Assembly (NCBI RefSeq): GCF_027744825.2
Contig: NC_071338.1
Location: 29,865,501-29,929,500, forward strand
Reading direction: 5' to 3'
Source of the DNA: Synchiropus splendidus
Taxonomy: Eukaryota; Chordata; Actinopteri; Syngnathiformes; Callionymidae
DNA length: 64,000 nucleotides
Shown here piece by piece: positions 1 through 10,955 of the stretch. The notes beneath the pieces are model-generated. The model did not search any database, was not told the DNA's origin, and was given only the letters and a program-made list of their open reading frames with translations. The position numbers and the translations under genes were made by a program. How positions within the stretch are numbered: the stretch's first letter is position 1; every line of letters begins with the position of its first letter.

Positions 1-1017
1 GATAATATGTTCTCCACTGGAGGTTTTGCAAATGAATGTACATTTCTCCTGACAGTATTTGAAGTACCGGAATGAGGCAGCTGCTTCAAATCCCAACGAA
101 GGACATGGTGAGAAACAGAAAGGGTGGGAAGCTTCCTGCATGTCTTTGCCTAATGCGACCTCAACAGTGTTCTGATCAATGGGCGAGGTGTCTGCACAGT
201 CAGCCTTGTTCATCTGTCTGCGCCGGAATGTTGCTGGCGGAAGGGCGAGCCATAAAAAGAGGAGGAAGATGTTTTTTTTTGTTTTGTTTTATGCCACAAG
301 TCATGTAGGCATCCATGATATCAGGATCAAACCAGAGAGAAGCTTTCATTATTTTACATCAGTGCCACTGTTGCACCGAGGAGCAAAACATCTCGTCCTT
401 GCTATGTTCGCGTTGTAACTTCCACAACGAGGTTTTAAGAAACTCACAGTAGCAGCCGACAGCCTGTTCATTTATTCACAGCGTCACACCCCACAGTGTC
501 TTCTGAGCGCATTCTTACAGTGGAGACAGAGCAGTGTCGAGTTCAAATCTCACCGAAGCCAATTCTGTTTCAGTAATCAGATAAACTGGCTGGCAGGAGC
601 CGCGCGGCTCGCTGAAACAACCCGCTACTTTCTGTTCGGTGCAGACAGAACGCTGATGTCCTGTGTTCAGCTCACATTTTCAATCGTCTCCTGTGAGACG
701 CCAATTTGCCACAACTTGAAAATAAAAATAGAATAAACAGAAGTTGAAATATGTAATTCAATAGAAGCTTTTCATCGCCAGCCGCAAAGGAAAAGGTGAC
801 GTCCAGCTCGGTCTTCACACGACTGCGATGTGACCTACACTATCATCCAAATGTTCCCAGTGAATGACGTGTGTGGGAGTTGGATGAGACTCCTGGCTGG
901 ATGGGTGTCCAAGTCTTTTCTCAAGAGGATTGAACAAAAAAAAAAAAGCAACCAGAGAATTGCATTATAAATTGCATTGGCACCAATGTAAATGGGTGGA
1001 ACAGGACAATACTATAT
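1..1017. other. No recognised feature
   Basis: Unique-looking intronic sequence with a short A run near 935-947. The two small overlapping open frames between 72 and 418 show no family motif and no codon pattern; I regard them as chance. Confidence 0.5.
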
Positions 1018-1342
1018 CGTCTCAGGTCCGTGTATGATTTGTTCATTCAATTTTTGTTGTGAAATGAAAATTGAAATGATTAAAATAAAACAAAATAATG
1101 GCTTGTTTTTTTTTATTATTCGTTTTATTAAAAAATCCATAAAAAAAACAAGTTGGATTTTGTGCTGAAAACAAAATGACAAAAACGGGGAGGTTGAGCC
1201 GTTTGAATTGAATAGTTGGTTTTTAACATGGCCGTTTGAACCGGAAGGGAACCCCACAACCAGTCGGGAGCGCCAACGTTGAAGATGGAGCGGAGTCATG
1301 TTGTTCCGAGAAAGCAGGCACGTCACAGTTCACGGAGAAGAC

Positions 1343-1591
1343 ATGACCACCGAGAGAATCTCGACTATGTTCCAGGTATCAATGATCTAATAGGTACACA
1401 TGTAAAAGCTATTTTTTAAAAGTTAACTGCCGTCGGTTCTTTTTTTTACATTGACCAGGTCAACACACGTCGTGTGTACATCACTGATGACAACGTGGCA
1501 ATGTTTCCTGACGACCGAGGCAACTTTGACATCCCCGAGCCAACAATGAGGGGGCACTATCAGGTGCACAGAGATGGCTTCAAACCACTGT
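1343..1591 (+). pseudogene. Possible two-exon ORF inside the long-TIR element (captured fragment or remnant)
   Basis: Seen: an ATG at 1343 opens 11 codons (MTTERISTMFQ) ending at a CAG|gtatc donor. After an 83-bp stretch (1376-1458) with a T-rich tract and an acceptor ttgaccag, an open frame resumes in the same phase with VNTRRVYITDDNVAMF and later PDDRGNFDIPEP. The frame runs into the nested MITE at about 1592 and stops at 1876. I do not recognise the protein. GC content and codon use look more coding-like than in the AT-rich arms. It may be a host gene fragment captured by the element, an old transposon gene, or chance. Confidence 0.3.
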
Positions 1592-1852
1592 CTCACACAC
1601 ATCCGACTTACGATCTGCTTACGACCACGGCCAGCAGATGCTTTTTTTTTTTTCAACGTCTGGCACCACAGCACGTAGCAGCCCAGCAACATGTACGACA
1701 GTTACGTCAGCACAGTATCCCAGCATCTCACTCTCACACAGCCATCTATAACCCTCGCGATTGGCTATTTAGAATGGCATTCGACTTACGTCCAATCGGA
1801 CTTACGACCGGTTGGTTGGAACCAATCCCAGTCGTCAGTTGGATGCTACTTG
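1592..1852. mobile_element. MITE family D copy 1 (nested in the long-TIR element)
   Basis: A 261-bp segment begins near catccgacttacga and ends agttggatgctacttg. It aligns end to end with 57834-58087, sharing tctggcacc, acgtagcagccc, acgacagttacg, cagcacagtatccca and cacagccatct. The left terminus is eroded compared with the caagtaacatccgac terminus of copy 2. A TA follows the right end. It interrupts the open frame of the host element, so it arrived later. Confidence 0.75.
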
Positions 1853-2073
1853 TATTCATATTAAATGACACCTCCTAATGGTATTTTCATTTTTGTTATT
1901 CTGTTTTCAGCACAAAATCCACTGCACGAAAAACGACTTTTTTTTTTGTTTTATGGAGTTTGTCTATAAAACGAATATTACAAAATGAGCCATTATTTTG
2001 TTTTAGTTGTATCATTTCAATTTTTGTTTCAAAACGAAAAGTGAATGAACGAATCATACACGGACTGTCTCAG

Positions 2074-5000
2074 CCAAGAAGGGTTTCATTTTGGCATGTG
2101 GATTGTTGAATGGTCGGCATGTAAATGACCATCTGCAGACGTTGTGATCGCCTGGTGCGTCAGAAGCACAGTGGGCAAACATGACAGCAAAGGAGTGGAA
2201 CACCAGACAGTGATCTGTGAGCAAATCCTAGAACAAACCTCAAGTCATGTACCAGGAACCTTGAACTCACTCTCACATGGTGGTAAAATCTGACACAGTA
2301 GTTCAGATCAAACTCGCCTCTCGTCGTACGTTCATTAAATACTTCTGTCAAAGCTGCTGTCAAGTTGGCCGCAGTATGTCGGACTGTCGTATTAGATCCT
2401 GAACGTCACGTTGAGAAGAACATTCTATTGACAAGGTTAAAACAACTTCTCAAAAAACATTCTTTGCCCAACACTGACTGCAGATGGCGCCGAGTGCTCC
2501 AGGCTCCAGGTAACAGAAGCATGAACATCAGTCAAGGGAAACCAGCAGAAGAATTGACCGGTGTTTTGGCATTGCTTAATATGTAGGAGCTACAAAAATA
2601 AACCAACACTGGTAACCAGCCTCTTTTCTTTTCTTTTTATCAGGAGCTGCAATAACATCACACCCGCTCACTTTTGAGTTATTGCCGACTTTGTGAAACA
2701 ACAGTCAGATGGCAGAACAATATTAATCATCACGCCCACAATGACATGAAGTAGATGAAAACTGAGGCAGGGAGGACACATTTATACATCAAAATGAATT
2801 CAATGTCCCACATTCACGTTTGCTTCTTAGTGAGTCCTGGTTTTTTTTTTAATCACAGTCTTGGTGAGGCCACAAGAGTGCAGAACTGTGAGGGTCTAAC
2901 ACGAATCTTTAAAAAAATCCCGAAAATGTTTGGCTTTTTTCCCCAAAATAATGACGCAATTTTGCCAGCGTGACGTGTGGGATGTGCTTGCTCTCAAAAT
3001 TACTCAAGTGTCTCTGGTAAGTGCTGGAAAACATTTTTTAGACAGGAAAAGTAGAGTTCCAACAAAATTTTGCTCAACCTCCAATACGAAAGCCTTGTCA
3101 TCCATGGAGTCAGAAGCCCACAGAGAAAAGGCTTCAGAAGATACATTTGCTGGTTATGACTTGCTGTTTACAACGCTCCTTCACAATAAAGTGTTACACA
3201 TAGTATTTGGTTATGAAAATTTCTGGGATCCACGTCGCCCATCTGACCGATCCTCTCCACTCCAACTAGGGTGCCAGTGTACGTGTCCACATCGGTCCCC
3301 TTGTGGAGTGTGTCTCACCCACCATCGGATGATGATGTCACATCCTGTAGCTACGATCACGTCAGGAAAAATGTTTAAAAATGAGACAGAGAAACATGAA
3401 ATTAAAGATTTGATGGCACTTTCTCCTGCACGCCAAACATTTATATCCGAAAAAGACATTGTTTGCCATTAGGTTGCAAAGATACAACAGGCAAGTCGGA
3501 CACATTCTAGGGGACCAATTTGCTACCTACACCAATTCATTGTTCCGGCTCCACCCGCACTGTACATTGGGGTTTAGACTAAGACGTGTTCCATAGCACT
3601 GCCTCTGCCTTCTTGTGGTACTGCAGTACGGTCCAAAAACGTGCCCCATAATTCCACATCATAAACCATTACTATGGACACTGGTGACCATGACTTAGCT
3701 CCTTTTATATTTCCACATTCAGGTAAATTTATTACGGCACTGCGGTGATTCCATAACTCAGTCAGTGTTCCAGGCTTCTCTGCCTCACATAGAGATTTGA
3801 ACTATAATTTCATATTTAAATATTTGTCTGCTTTATATATATATTTTTATTTTTGTGTTTGTTACATTTTGAGATTTGTTCTTCAGTTCAACACAGTTCT
3901 GCATTTTTTTTCCTCAGTATTTTTCTTTCTATCTTTAATACCTTATGAAAATCATAAACGGATTTCAGTGGAATTTACATGGTATATTGATAATGGCACA
4001 AAGAACACATGATAAAATGCTTGTTTAGCACGAGGATTCAGTCCAATATTGCTAAGCCGTTGCCACCTACTGTCCTGTTGAGCTCATTGACGATCAACAA
4101 TATTTCAAATGCTAGACGGGTACGTTATGATGCAGATAAAATCAATGGAGAACGCTTGCGTTGGGTGAAAATCACAAGAGGTCTGCACCATGTGAGCACT
4201 TTTTGAGTAGCGTAGGCTAGTTTACTAGATTATCAACAGCACCTGACAAATTCCTGAAATGAGTGCCACAAAGGCATATTGGTGTAAAACGGTTCTCTGC
4301 TCGCAGGCAGATAAGCAAGTCAAAGTAAAAGAAACTCTGAGCCAAATGGAAACTATTTCAGTGCGTGTGGTTGGAAGTCTGAGGGATATGGATCAATTCT
4401 CCCTCTGTCTGGCTGCCAGCTTTATAATCCAACCATAAAGTCTTGTTTTGGAATCTCTTCTAACCACGCTCGGCTGCGTGTCTGCAGAATCCGATATCGT
4501 TCGTCTTCAGAGTGTTTACAAGCCGTGCGAGGTATAAAAATACATAACAAGTCTGTAATCAGTGACGCCGCAGCTAACAAACTCACCAGATCATCTTCCA
4601 GAGAAGATGAGACGCCAAAGAATGTGTTCATTTGTGCTGACCCAATTGTTGAATCATGTTCCCTCCTACCTTCCCGCGTGGACTGGAGAGACACACTGAG
4701 CTGAGTCGTGAGTTGAACAAACTAAAAAAAGAAAGAAAGTAATAGAGTCTTCTGCAACACGCGGGAAAATACCTGGCGAAATAGAGGGATTTTCATCAAA
4801 GGCTCGAAGGCTGAGAGGAAGTTTGTGGGTTACTTTTATATTACTGAATCAAATGATGGAGCCATACATACAGTTAAAAAACAAAATATTGTTTATTATG
4901 CATCAGTTTGACAATAGCACAATAAATCACGATGGTGGCTATAATCAAGTTTTTATATCACCTTATTTAAACTAAAGCTCTTTTAATGTCTTGACAATAT

Positions 5001-5079
5001 TTGTATAACAATTTCAATGTTACAAGAATTTCAAGTCCATTCAGAGTAGTGGAAACCCTGGCCGTTGAGTAGTGAAAAA
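2074..5079. other. No recognised feature
   Basis: Mixed intronic sequence. A 180-codon open frame (2930-3472, plus) and a 73-codon frame (2365-2586, plus) have no recognisable motif or domain. Short A/T runs occur near 2836, 3826-3850 and 3905. Nothing here could be tied to a gene or repeat family by eye. Confidence 0.5.
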
Positions 5080-5131
5080 CATCCCTGAACCAAAGCAAAC
5101 AGGAGCTTTTGTTTGCTTTTGTTCAGGGATG
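5080..5131. repeat. Short hairpin: 21-bp inverted repeat with 10-nt loop
   Basis: The arm at 5080-5100 (starting catccctgaacc) pairs with 5111-5131 (ending gttcagggatg) with one mismatch in 21. The loop is aggagctttt. Pairing does not extend beyond the arms. It is shorter than most microRNA precursors and could be a tiny MITE remnant or a structural element. Confidence 0.8.
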
Positions 5132-5147
5132 ATTCCTCCATGTTTGT

Positions 5148-5350
5148 TGTTGTTGTTCTCATCCTAGCTGCCACGTGTCTTGTGCATCAGTGGAATCAGT
5201 GGACCAGGAACTCCTGCACTGACAAAAGTTCCCTGTTGTCTGGAGAGAAAACTGTTCAATTAAATTTAATTGTTTGTAGTTGTAATTAATTATTTGTAAT
5301 GATCTTGTAATTAATTCATTGTTATTAACTTGTAAAAGTCCCACCGCTAA
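5148..5350 (+). mobile_element. LINE 3'-UTR-like fragment, copy 1
   Basis: This shares ttccctgttgtctggagag, a ttgtagttgtaattaat-type block and aagtcccacc with the LINE 3' end at 5590-5985, in the same order and orientation. The coding end and the CTGATT tail seen in the second copy are missing, so it is a partial duplicate or a second truncated insertion. Confidence 0.55.
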
Positions 5351-5579
5351 TATTATACACATATACATATATATCTGACAAATGTGGATTACAGCAATGA
5401 AAAATATCATAACAGCAGTTACATAAAGGCTTATCTCTTGATGCGACGTGTTGAGTTTAGAAAAAGAAGTTATACCAGTGGCTTTTAGACACAACATTCA
5501 AGATCTCTATCACTGTTAAACTATGACGCAATCAAACAAATGAATCATTAGTATTTTAGTCACATTGTGGTCATGGACT

Positions 5580-5985
5580 GTTTGTTCTACAGTCAATCCA
5601 GACCAGAACCTCCTGTAACAGGAACAGTTTCTTCCCCCTCAGTCGTGAACAGGCCTCGGTGTTTGTTTATTTATGAATTGCTTCTATGGCTATTTTTTAT
5701 TTTTATTCATTTATTTTATTTTTTGTCCATTATTGCACAATCTACAGAAGCACTTTTCTAGTTGCTGGGATCCTCACTGACATTAGTGGACCACTTACAA
5801 AGGTTCCCTGTTGTCTGGAGAGCAAATGAATTTTTTTTTTTTTGTTGTTGTAATGAATTAATTGTAATAATCATCATAAGTCCCACCACTTATTTTATTT
5901 TATTTTATTTTATTTTATTTTATGATGATTATTGCAGGTTATTCCAAAGCAGTCTCCCAACAAAAGCTGATTCTGATTCTGACTA
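5580..5985 (+). mobile_element. LINE 3' end (L2/CR1-like), copy 2
   Basis: Read on the plus strand in the frame through 5600-5640, the sequence gives TRTSCNRNSFFP. This is the C-terminal signature (T-x-RHRNSFFP) of fish L2-like LINE ORF2. An AT-rich 3' UTR follows, with an (ATTTT) run at 5891-5922, and the element closes with a ctgattctgattctga tail near 5968-5983. The 5' part is missing, as is usual for truncated LINEs. Confidence 0.65.
5891..5922. repeat. (ATTTT)n microsatellite
   Basis: About six tandem TATTT units lie within the 3' UTR of the LINE fragment. Confidence 0.9.
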
Positions 5986-5989
5986 TCCT

Positions 5990-6836
5990 GCGCTTGCCGA
6001 CATCTCATGATGTCTGGGGTATAATCATGTGATGCCCACCATTTGGATGATGAGCACAGTTAAGGCTTTTTCATTGCTCTATAAAATGCAACCTGCTAAA
6101 ACCCGGGCTACATGAGACATCTGCTGACGGCAGGACGCAGCGAGATGTATGGCTGTTCAGCCCCAGCCACACGGGCGCCACAGAGGAGGTTTAATGGTGA
6201 GCAGGACGGGCTGTAATTACATGATAATAATGAATTGATTGAGATGAATAAAACAGTGATTATGTGGATGTGAGCTTTAGCTTTAATTGAGTGATTACAC
6301 ATATCTAGATTCCATCTATCTCATTTGTTCACACGGGTTCAGCGTTCTGAAATGTTTTTTTTATTCCAGACTTTATGTCGAACCTTGTAGTGTTTCCTGT
6401 CCTCCAACTGAACCTCATTTATTCTGACTTTTCTGTGAGATTGTTGTTGCGTTTCACCCAGTGGTGTAGTCTAGTTTTATATTGCAATACTTTTTTACAT
6501 CCATACCTGAATGATGCATCCTGTCTCACAACCTGAAACGCCACAGTCACGAAAACATGGAGTATCTCGGGAGGGTCATGAGTAGTTATGTGTTGTCAAC
6601 ATGTCAACTTATCACAAGAAAGAAAACAACATTATAACTTATAATAAGGCATGACACTATGGATCGCACTACATGTATTTTGTCGAGAACCATGGCCTCA
6701 GACTTACTGATCTCCTCTGTAGCTTCAATATGAGGGGCCAACCTCTTCACATTCGCACCATATGTGGATGAGAGTGAGCTGTTTTCCAAAGAGTAATACA
6801 ATGAGCTGACTTGGATGACAACAGCACTTGTAGTGG
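5990..6836. other. No recognised feature
   Basis: Intronic sequence without repeats, domains or RNA genes that I can identify. Confidence 0.5.
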
Positions 6837-7013
6837 TAGTGATGAGGCTTCATGAAACAGTGTCTTCATTTTCAAAACCGTTGCTTTAAAAATGACGTCC
6901 GGTCTCACAGAAGTGTTTCTAAAATCCGACCATTTTAGAGCAGAGAGCACCATCTAGTGGCCTCGGAAAATGACACTGACACTGTTTCATGAAGCCTCAT
7001 CAGCCCATCACTA
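6837..7013. mobile_element. MITE family A copy 1 (CTCF-motif family)
   Basis: Terminal inverted repeats run from tagtgatgaggcttcatg at the left to gaagcctcatcagcccatca at the right, both followed inward by aaacagtgtc or its complement. The right arm contains AGCACCATCTAGTGG (6946-6960), the reverse complement of a CTCF-like core CCACTAGATGG. Length 177 bp; no coding capacity. Confidence 0.8.
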
Positions 7014-8700
7014 CTTTTTGGCTTTTACTTTATTAAGTATTTTAGTAAAAAAGGTGCAACAGACAGCACCAACCCACCTTTTTAGAAACTGACTAATACT
7101 TTGTACTGCATTGTAAACTGTAAACAAAGCAAAGAAAAATGATAAAACGCTACATAATTCATTATCACTGCTTTGCTGAATGAATATACTGTTTTTTGGT
7201 GACTTGGTGACATCAGGAACGTGAGATGTGAGAAACATTTCTGTACCAAGAACGATAAAGAAGAGTGAGTGAAGAGCAGATTCACTTCTGACCTCGCGGA
7301 TTAAGCATTACCATAACACCAGGCCTGAGAGGCGGTGCGGCCGCCGTGTCACCCTAATCACTGCGGTTCCACTTTCCCTCCATCAAAACACGAACGGCTC
7401 ACGGAGGTGAATTCAGGTGAGGAAGCCTGGTGTCTCAAGTCCAAATACGCGCAGCTTGTCACCACAGTATTCATCTCGGAGTGCATGACAGTGAGTCCAC
7501 CCCGGGGAGAGATATGTCTGCGCGTGTGCGCCGAGTGCGTGTGTGCGTGGAGAATCTATTTTTAGTCACGGCGGAAACAGAAAGAGACCCGCGCACAGGT
7601 AAGAGTTCAACCAAGCAAGCGTGATTGTTACAGTCAGCTCCCTCCCCGGCGCCGCGCGTCTTCACCTTCTCTCTTTCATTATTAACCATCCTTCTGTCCT
7701 CATCCTCTCACCCCCACTTTTCCTTTTCGCAAAAACATAAATGAGCACACTCATACATGAATTAAGCACCCAAGAGAAAGAATGGCAAAGCCAAGTGTAT
7801 TTGTCTTTTTTTTAAGTGCTGGTGAAATCTTTGGAATGACTGTGAAAATGACTTGCAGGAGCCTCCCAGCGTTTATGCTCTCTTTGGTATTCCGACAATG
7901 ACGCCCATCTCTCTCTCTCTCTCTCTCTCTCCGCAATCCCTGCTTTCTGTCTCGGCCAGTAAAGTGTTTGGTATTCCAGGATTGTCTGCGCTTCTTTCCC
8001 CTACAGTCCGCTCAGCCTTCTCTCTCCTCATGCACATTCTCTGTTGCCATGAGCTTCCATCCTCACACACCGATTTACATCTCCTGTTGTCGTTTCTTGT
8101 TATGTGCGCGGCGTACACGCCCGCACAGTGAAAGCCGTCGACTTCTTCCTCAGATGTTGTTTTTACAGCTCGGTGCTGAGCTGTTCACCTGTTCGCAACA
8201 TGACATTATCTTCAGCGTATAAACAAAGTATAAAGTGAAATATTGTTGGATCAAAAAGTACTACATTTCTTATTATTGTTCCTCATAAAAACCCTGGACC
8301 TTAATAAAACATTAAGAAAGATTTTAGAGTTGAAACTAAATGATTTTTATTTTATTATTATTATTTTTTTGCACAATTCTACTGTTTTTAGGGCCCACAT
8401 TAGTACATTATACTGGCACCTTACACTCCTAGTTGCACTTTTTAGTTGTTTGCACTCTCACTGTCAACTCGACACTGTTGTAAATGACTACATATTTATT
8501 TATTTTTACGGTTCTCCACCCACTATTAAGATATTTACGTCGAGTGCAATAGGCATTAAGCTACTGCATTGTGCACAAGTAGCCCTGTCAGCGCACTACA
8601 GTATGTACTGAGCACTGTGGCTGCCATTTTATTTATTTCATCATCTCATCATGCAAGCAACAGTCATATATGTTGATTATGTTGTATTGCAGGCATGGTT
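7014..8700. other. Mostly unrecognised; LINE 3'-UTR-like stretch near 8330-8610
   Basis: A (CT)n run lies at 7909-7931. The AT-rich stretch at 8330-8610, with repeated gcac and ttatttatt blocks (ttgcactttttagttgtttgcac), resembles fish LINE 3' UTRs but lacks a coding end, so this is tentative. The rest shows nothing I can name. Confidence 0.35.
7909..7931. repeat. (CT)n microsatellite
   Basis: Eleven uninterrupted CT units. Confidence 0.95.
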
Positions 8701-8718
8701 TCATGTTGCATATGTCAC

Positions 8719-8721
<3 letters not shown>

Positions 8722-8780
<59 letters not shown>
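8722..8780. repeat. (AT)n microsatellite
   Basis: Twenty-nine or so uninterrupted AT units; it gives poly-Tyr-Ile open frames on both strands that are not genes. Confidence 0.95.
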
Positions 8781-8781
<1 letters not shown>

Positions 8782-8979
8782 CAAACTCTACTTTATGCGT
8801 GAAAGAGCAATGCAAACCAAAAGGGAAGGATCCCAGAGGAAGAATGGACAGTAATATGTAGGACATTGTACTCATTGGACATTGGACAAGTACTCGCTCA
8901 CCATGCTGCCGTGAATTTAGTTGGAAGACTATGGCCAGGTATTTTACGACTTCACGTATTGGTAACAATTCATCAGCAT

Positions 8980-9549
8980 GTTGAGGTGAGAAAATGTAGA
9001 CACAATAAGACCAATCGATGTCATATTTTTTGGGAGTGTCCAGACATACAAAGATTCTGGAAAACAATTCACAAAGCTTTGGAGTACGTTTTCAATATCA
9101 AAGTTATTTTATTTGGATTAGTAAAAAAACTAAAAAAAGGACAAATATTTCATGAAAATATCGTTGGTGGCTGGAAAATAAAGGCCTTCACAAGGAAATG
9201 GCTGACATGTGATACCCCTGGCACGGGAGCGAGACACTGTCAATGACGTTTATAGGATGAAGAAAATAACATCTGAATTTAAAGACAGATTTGTGTCTAT
9301 CTCGCTGGAATAAGTGGAGAAACTGTTTTTATTCAGCTTTGGTCACACGTCTGCATTGACTACTGTCTCACTATCGTATCATTTTGTATTAATATATATC
9401 ATTTCCATGAACACCCCCTTGTTTTTTTGTTGTGTTTTTGCTGCAAATTTGGCCAAAAGTTTTTTTTTTCTTCTTCTTCTGCCGATGCATGGGTTTTAAC
9501 TGAAATGAAAAGAAAAAACCCTGGAGATTAAAACTACAAAAAGAAAAGT
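8980..9549 (+). mobile_element. L1/Tx1-like LINE, ORF2 C-terminus and 3' UTR
   Basis: The plus-strand frame gives KCRHNKTNRCHIFWECPDIQ, the C-x-x-...-H-x-FW-x-CP signature near the end of L1/Tx1-type ORF2. It continues with KAFTRKWL and DTP. A frameshift near 9230 moves the coding sense to a frame giving VNDVYRMKK and FKDRFVSISLE before a stop at 9313. An AT-rich 3' UTR ends in an A-rich tail near 9530-9549. The 5' boundary is unclear; sequence before 8980 shows no motif. Confidence 0.7.
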
Positions 9550-10313
9550 TAACTTCACAGGGTCTGTTCTCACCTCTTTCTCTAAGTAGATTAATAAACT
9601 ATATTTTAAGTTAATAGTGCAGGTGGTGTAATTACAGTGTAATAATAAATAAGCTTCTGACATAAGATAATATTAGATATATAAACACTTCATTTGCGAG
9701 TTTGTCAGGAAACTTGCTTCATTAGTAAACCAGTGTTAGAATCACGAAACTTGAAAAGAGCTTGAAAATGCTGAATATTAAATAAAGAGTAATGACCTTC
9801 TGAATTAGAGCTGCTAAGCATATGTTCATTAAGCATTGAGCGCTTGCTAACAAACATCTGGCGCTTAACACAGAAAGTGAGGCTGATTTTTTAATGGCCG
9901 CCAAAATAAGGAAAAATAAGTCGAGGTGAATGTCAAACAGCTGAAAGTGGCTCCTTTCTCTGGGCCATGAAATGTTCCCCACACCAGACAAACTGACAGC
10001 AAAATCTAAAGGCAGCGACAACAGTACGACGCCAACACATTTCCCCACCGATACGTTATGAACTCTGCTTATCACGCGAGGGGGGAGGAAGTGGCAACAT
10101 GCCGGTAGATGGAAATGTTTATCTCTGGTCTCGTACACCTTGTAAGTATGCTATTAGGATGAATGAGCAGCAGTAAATCACAACCGCAGGGACAGCAGAT
10201 AAGGTCACCCTCTACTATTCCCAAGCTGTGGAGCTGCTATCACAGTATCAGACAAATGCAGACTTAAACAGGCTTTACAGGACCTTGGATCACACAATAC
10301 ATTGTATTTAGAG
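9550..10313. other. No recognised feature
   Basis: Intronic sequence; the 138-codon minus-strand frame (9722-10138) has no recognisable motif. Confidence 0.5.
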
Positions 10314-10315
10314 CA

Positions 10316-10400
10316 GGGGTCTCAGACTTAGGGCCACCAGAGGCTAAATCTTGGAGAGACTGGGCCACAGACCAGGAGAGCTGTTGTGTTCCACTTTCTC
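10316..10400. mobile_element. hAT-like transposon terminus fragment
   Basis: The segment starts caggggtctcag and continues with agggccacc and actgggccac, typical of fish hAT (Charlie-type) ends. No matching second terminus was found downstream, so the element is broken or truncated, possibly by the adjacent LINE. Confidence 0.45.
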
Positions 10401-10485
10401 CATGTCATGAGAGTCAATGCAAACCACCTGAGGACCAATGGTAACAGTCGGTATATGAGTAAAAATACTAGCTACTGCCAACAAA

Positions 10486-10955
10486 CTTCAGAATCAGAAT
10501 CAGAATTTAATTTATTGCCATGGTCAGTGGGGAGCCCACCAACTCGGAAAGTGTTTTGGAATAAAGCGCTGAAAAAAATAAAAATAAAAATAAAAATAAA
10601 AATAAAAATAAAAATAAAAATAAAAATAAAAATAAAAATAAAAATAAAAATAAAAATAAAAATAAAAATAAAATAACAAGAAAGAATAACAACTAGGCTG
10701 TTCACAAATTCAACAGTCTGACGGCCGAGGGGAAGAAGCTGTTCCTGTGACGGGAGGTTCTGGTCTGGATGGACCGTAGCCTCCTGCCAGAGGGAAGAGG
10801 AACAAACAGTCCATGTCCAGGGTGAGAAGGGTCGGCTCTGATCCCACCTGCACGTCTCTGGGTCCTGGAGACATACAGGTCCTGAAGAGGTGGCAGGCTG
10901 CAACCCATCACCTTCTCAGCAGAACGTACGATGTGCTACAGTCTGCTCTCGCAAG
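10486..10955 (-). mobile_element. L2-like LINE 3' end (ORF2 C-terminus plus tail)
   Basis: On the minus strand the frame gives SAEKVMGCSLPPLQDLY, then RRAGGIRADPSHPGHG, LPSGRRLRS and TSRHRNSFFPSAV. This is the unmistakable end of the reverse transcriptase ORF2 of fish L2-like LINEs. An in-frame TAG near 10943 replaces an expected Gln codon, so the copy is dead. The 3' UTR is expanded into a long (ATTTT)n array, and the element ends in an attctgattctg tail (10488-10506). It is truncated at its 5' side near 10955. Confidence 0.88.
10572..10674. repeat. (AAAAT)n microsatellite
   Basis: About twenty AAAAT units lie inside the LINE 3' UTR; they encode artefactual Lys-Ile or Phe-Leu repeats. Confidence 0.95.

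Larger units (their letters stand above)
1026..2065. mobile_element. Long-TIR DNA transposon, Mutator/Pack-MULE-like, 1.04 kb
   Basis: Seen: the element begins GTCCGTGTATGAT and ends with its exact complement ATCATACACGGAC. The arms stay alignable for about 165-190 bp (1026 to about 1190 against about 1880 to 2065), sharing stretches such as aaaattgaaatgat, aaacaaaataatggct and ggattttgtgctgaaaac. It is flanked by cgtctcag (1018-1025) and tgtctcag (2066-2073), a 7 of 8 match, so an 8-9 bp target-site duplication. Known: long TIRs with 8-9 bp duplications typify Mutator-like elements, and non-autonomous members can carry captured gene pieces. The core (about 1190-1880) holds a possible spliced ORF and a nested MITE. 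No transposase was seen, so the superfamily is inference. Confidence 0.75.

Noticed and set aside
537..560. tRNA B-box-like word gagttcaaatctc
   Set aside because: There is no A box at the right distance and no cloverleaf could be folded.
2930..3472. 180-codon open frame on the plus strand
   Set aside because: No start context, domain, signal or homologous motif. In 64 kb searched in six frames a frame of this length can occur by chance.
8633..9067. Minus-strand 144-codon frame with Ile-Tyr repeats
   Set aside because: It reads through the AT microsatellite and the antisense of an L1-like fragment.
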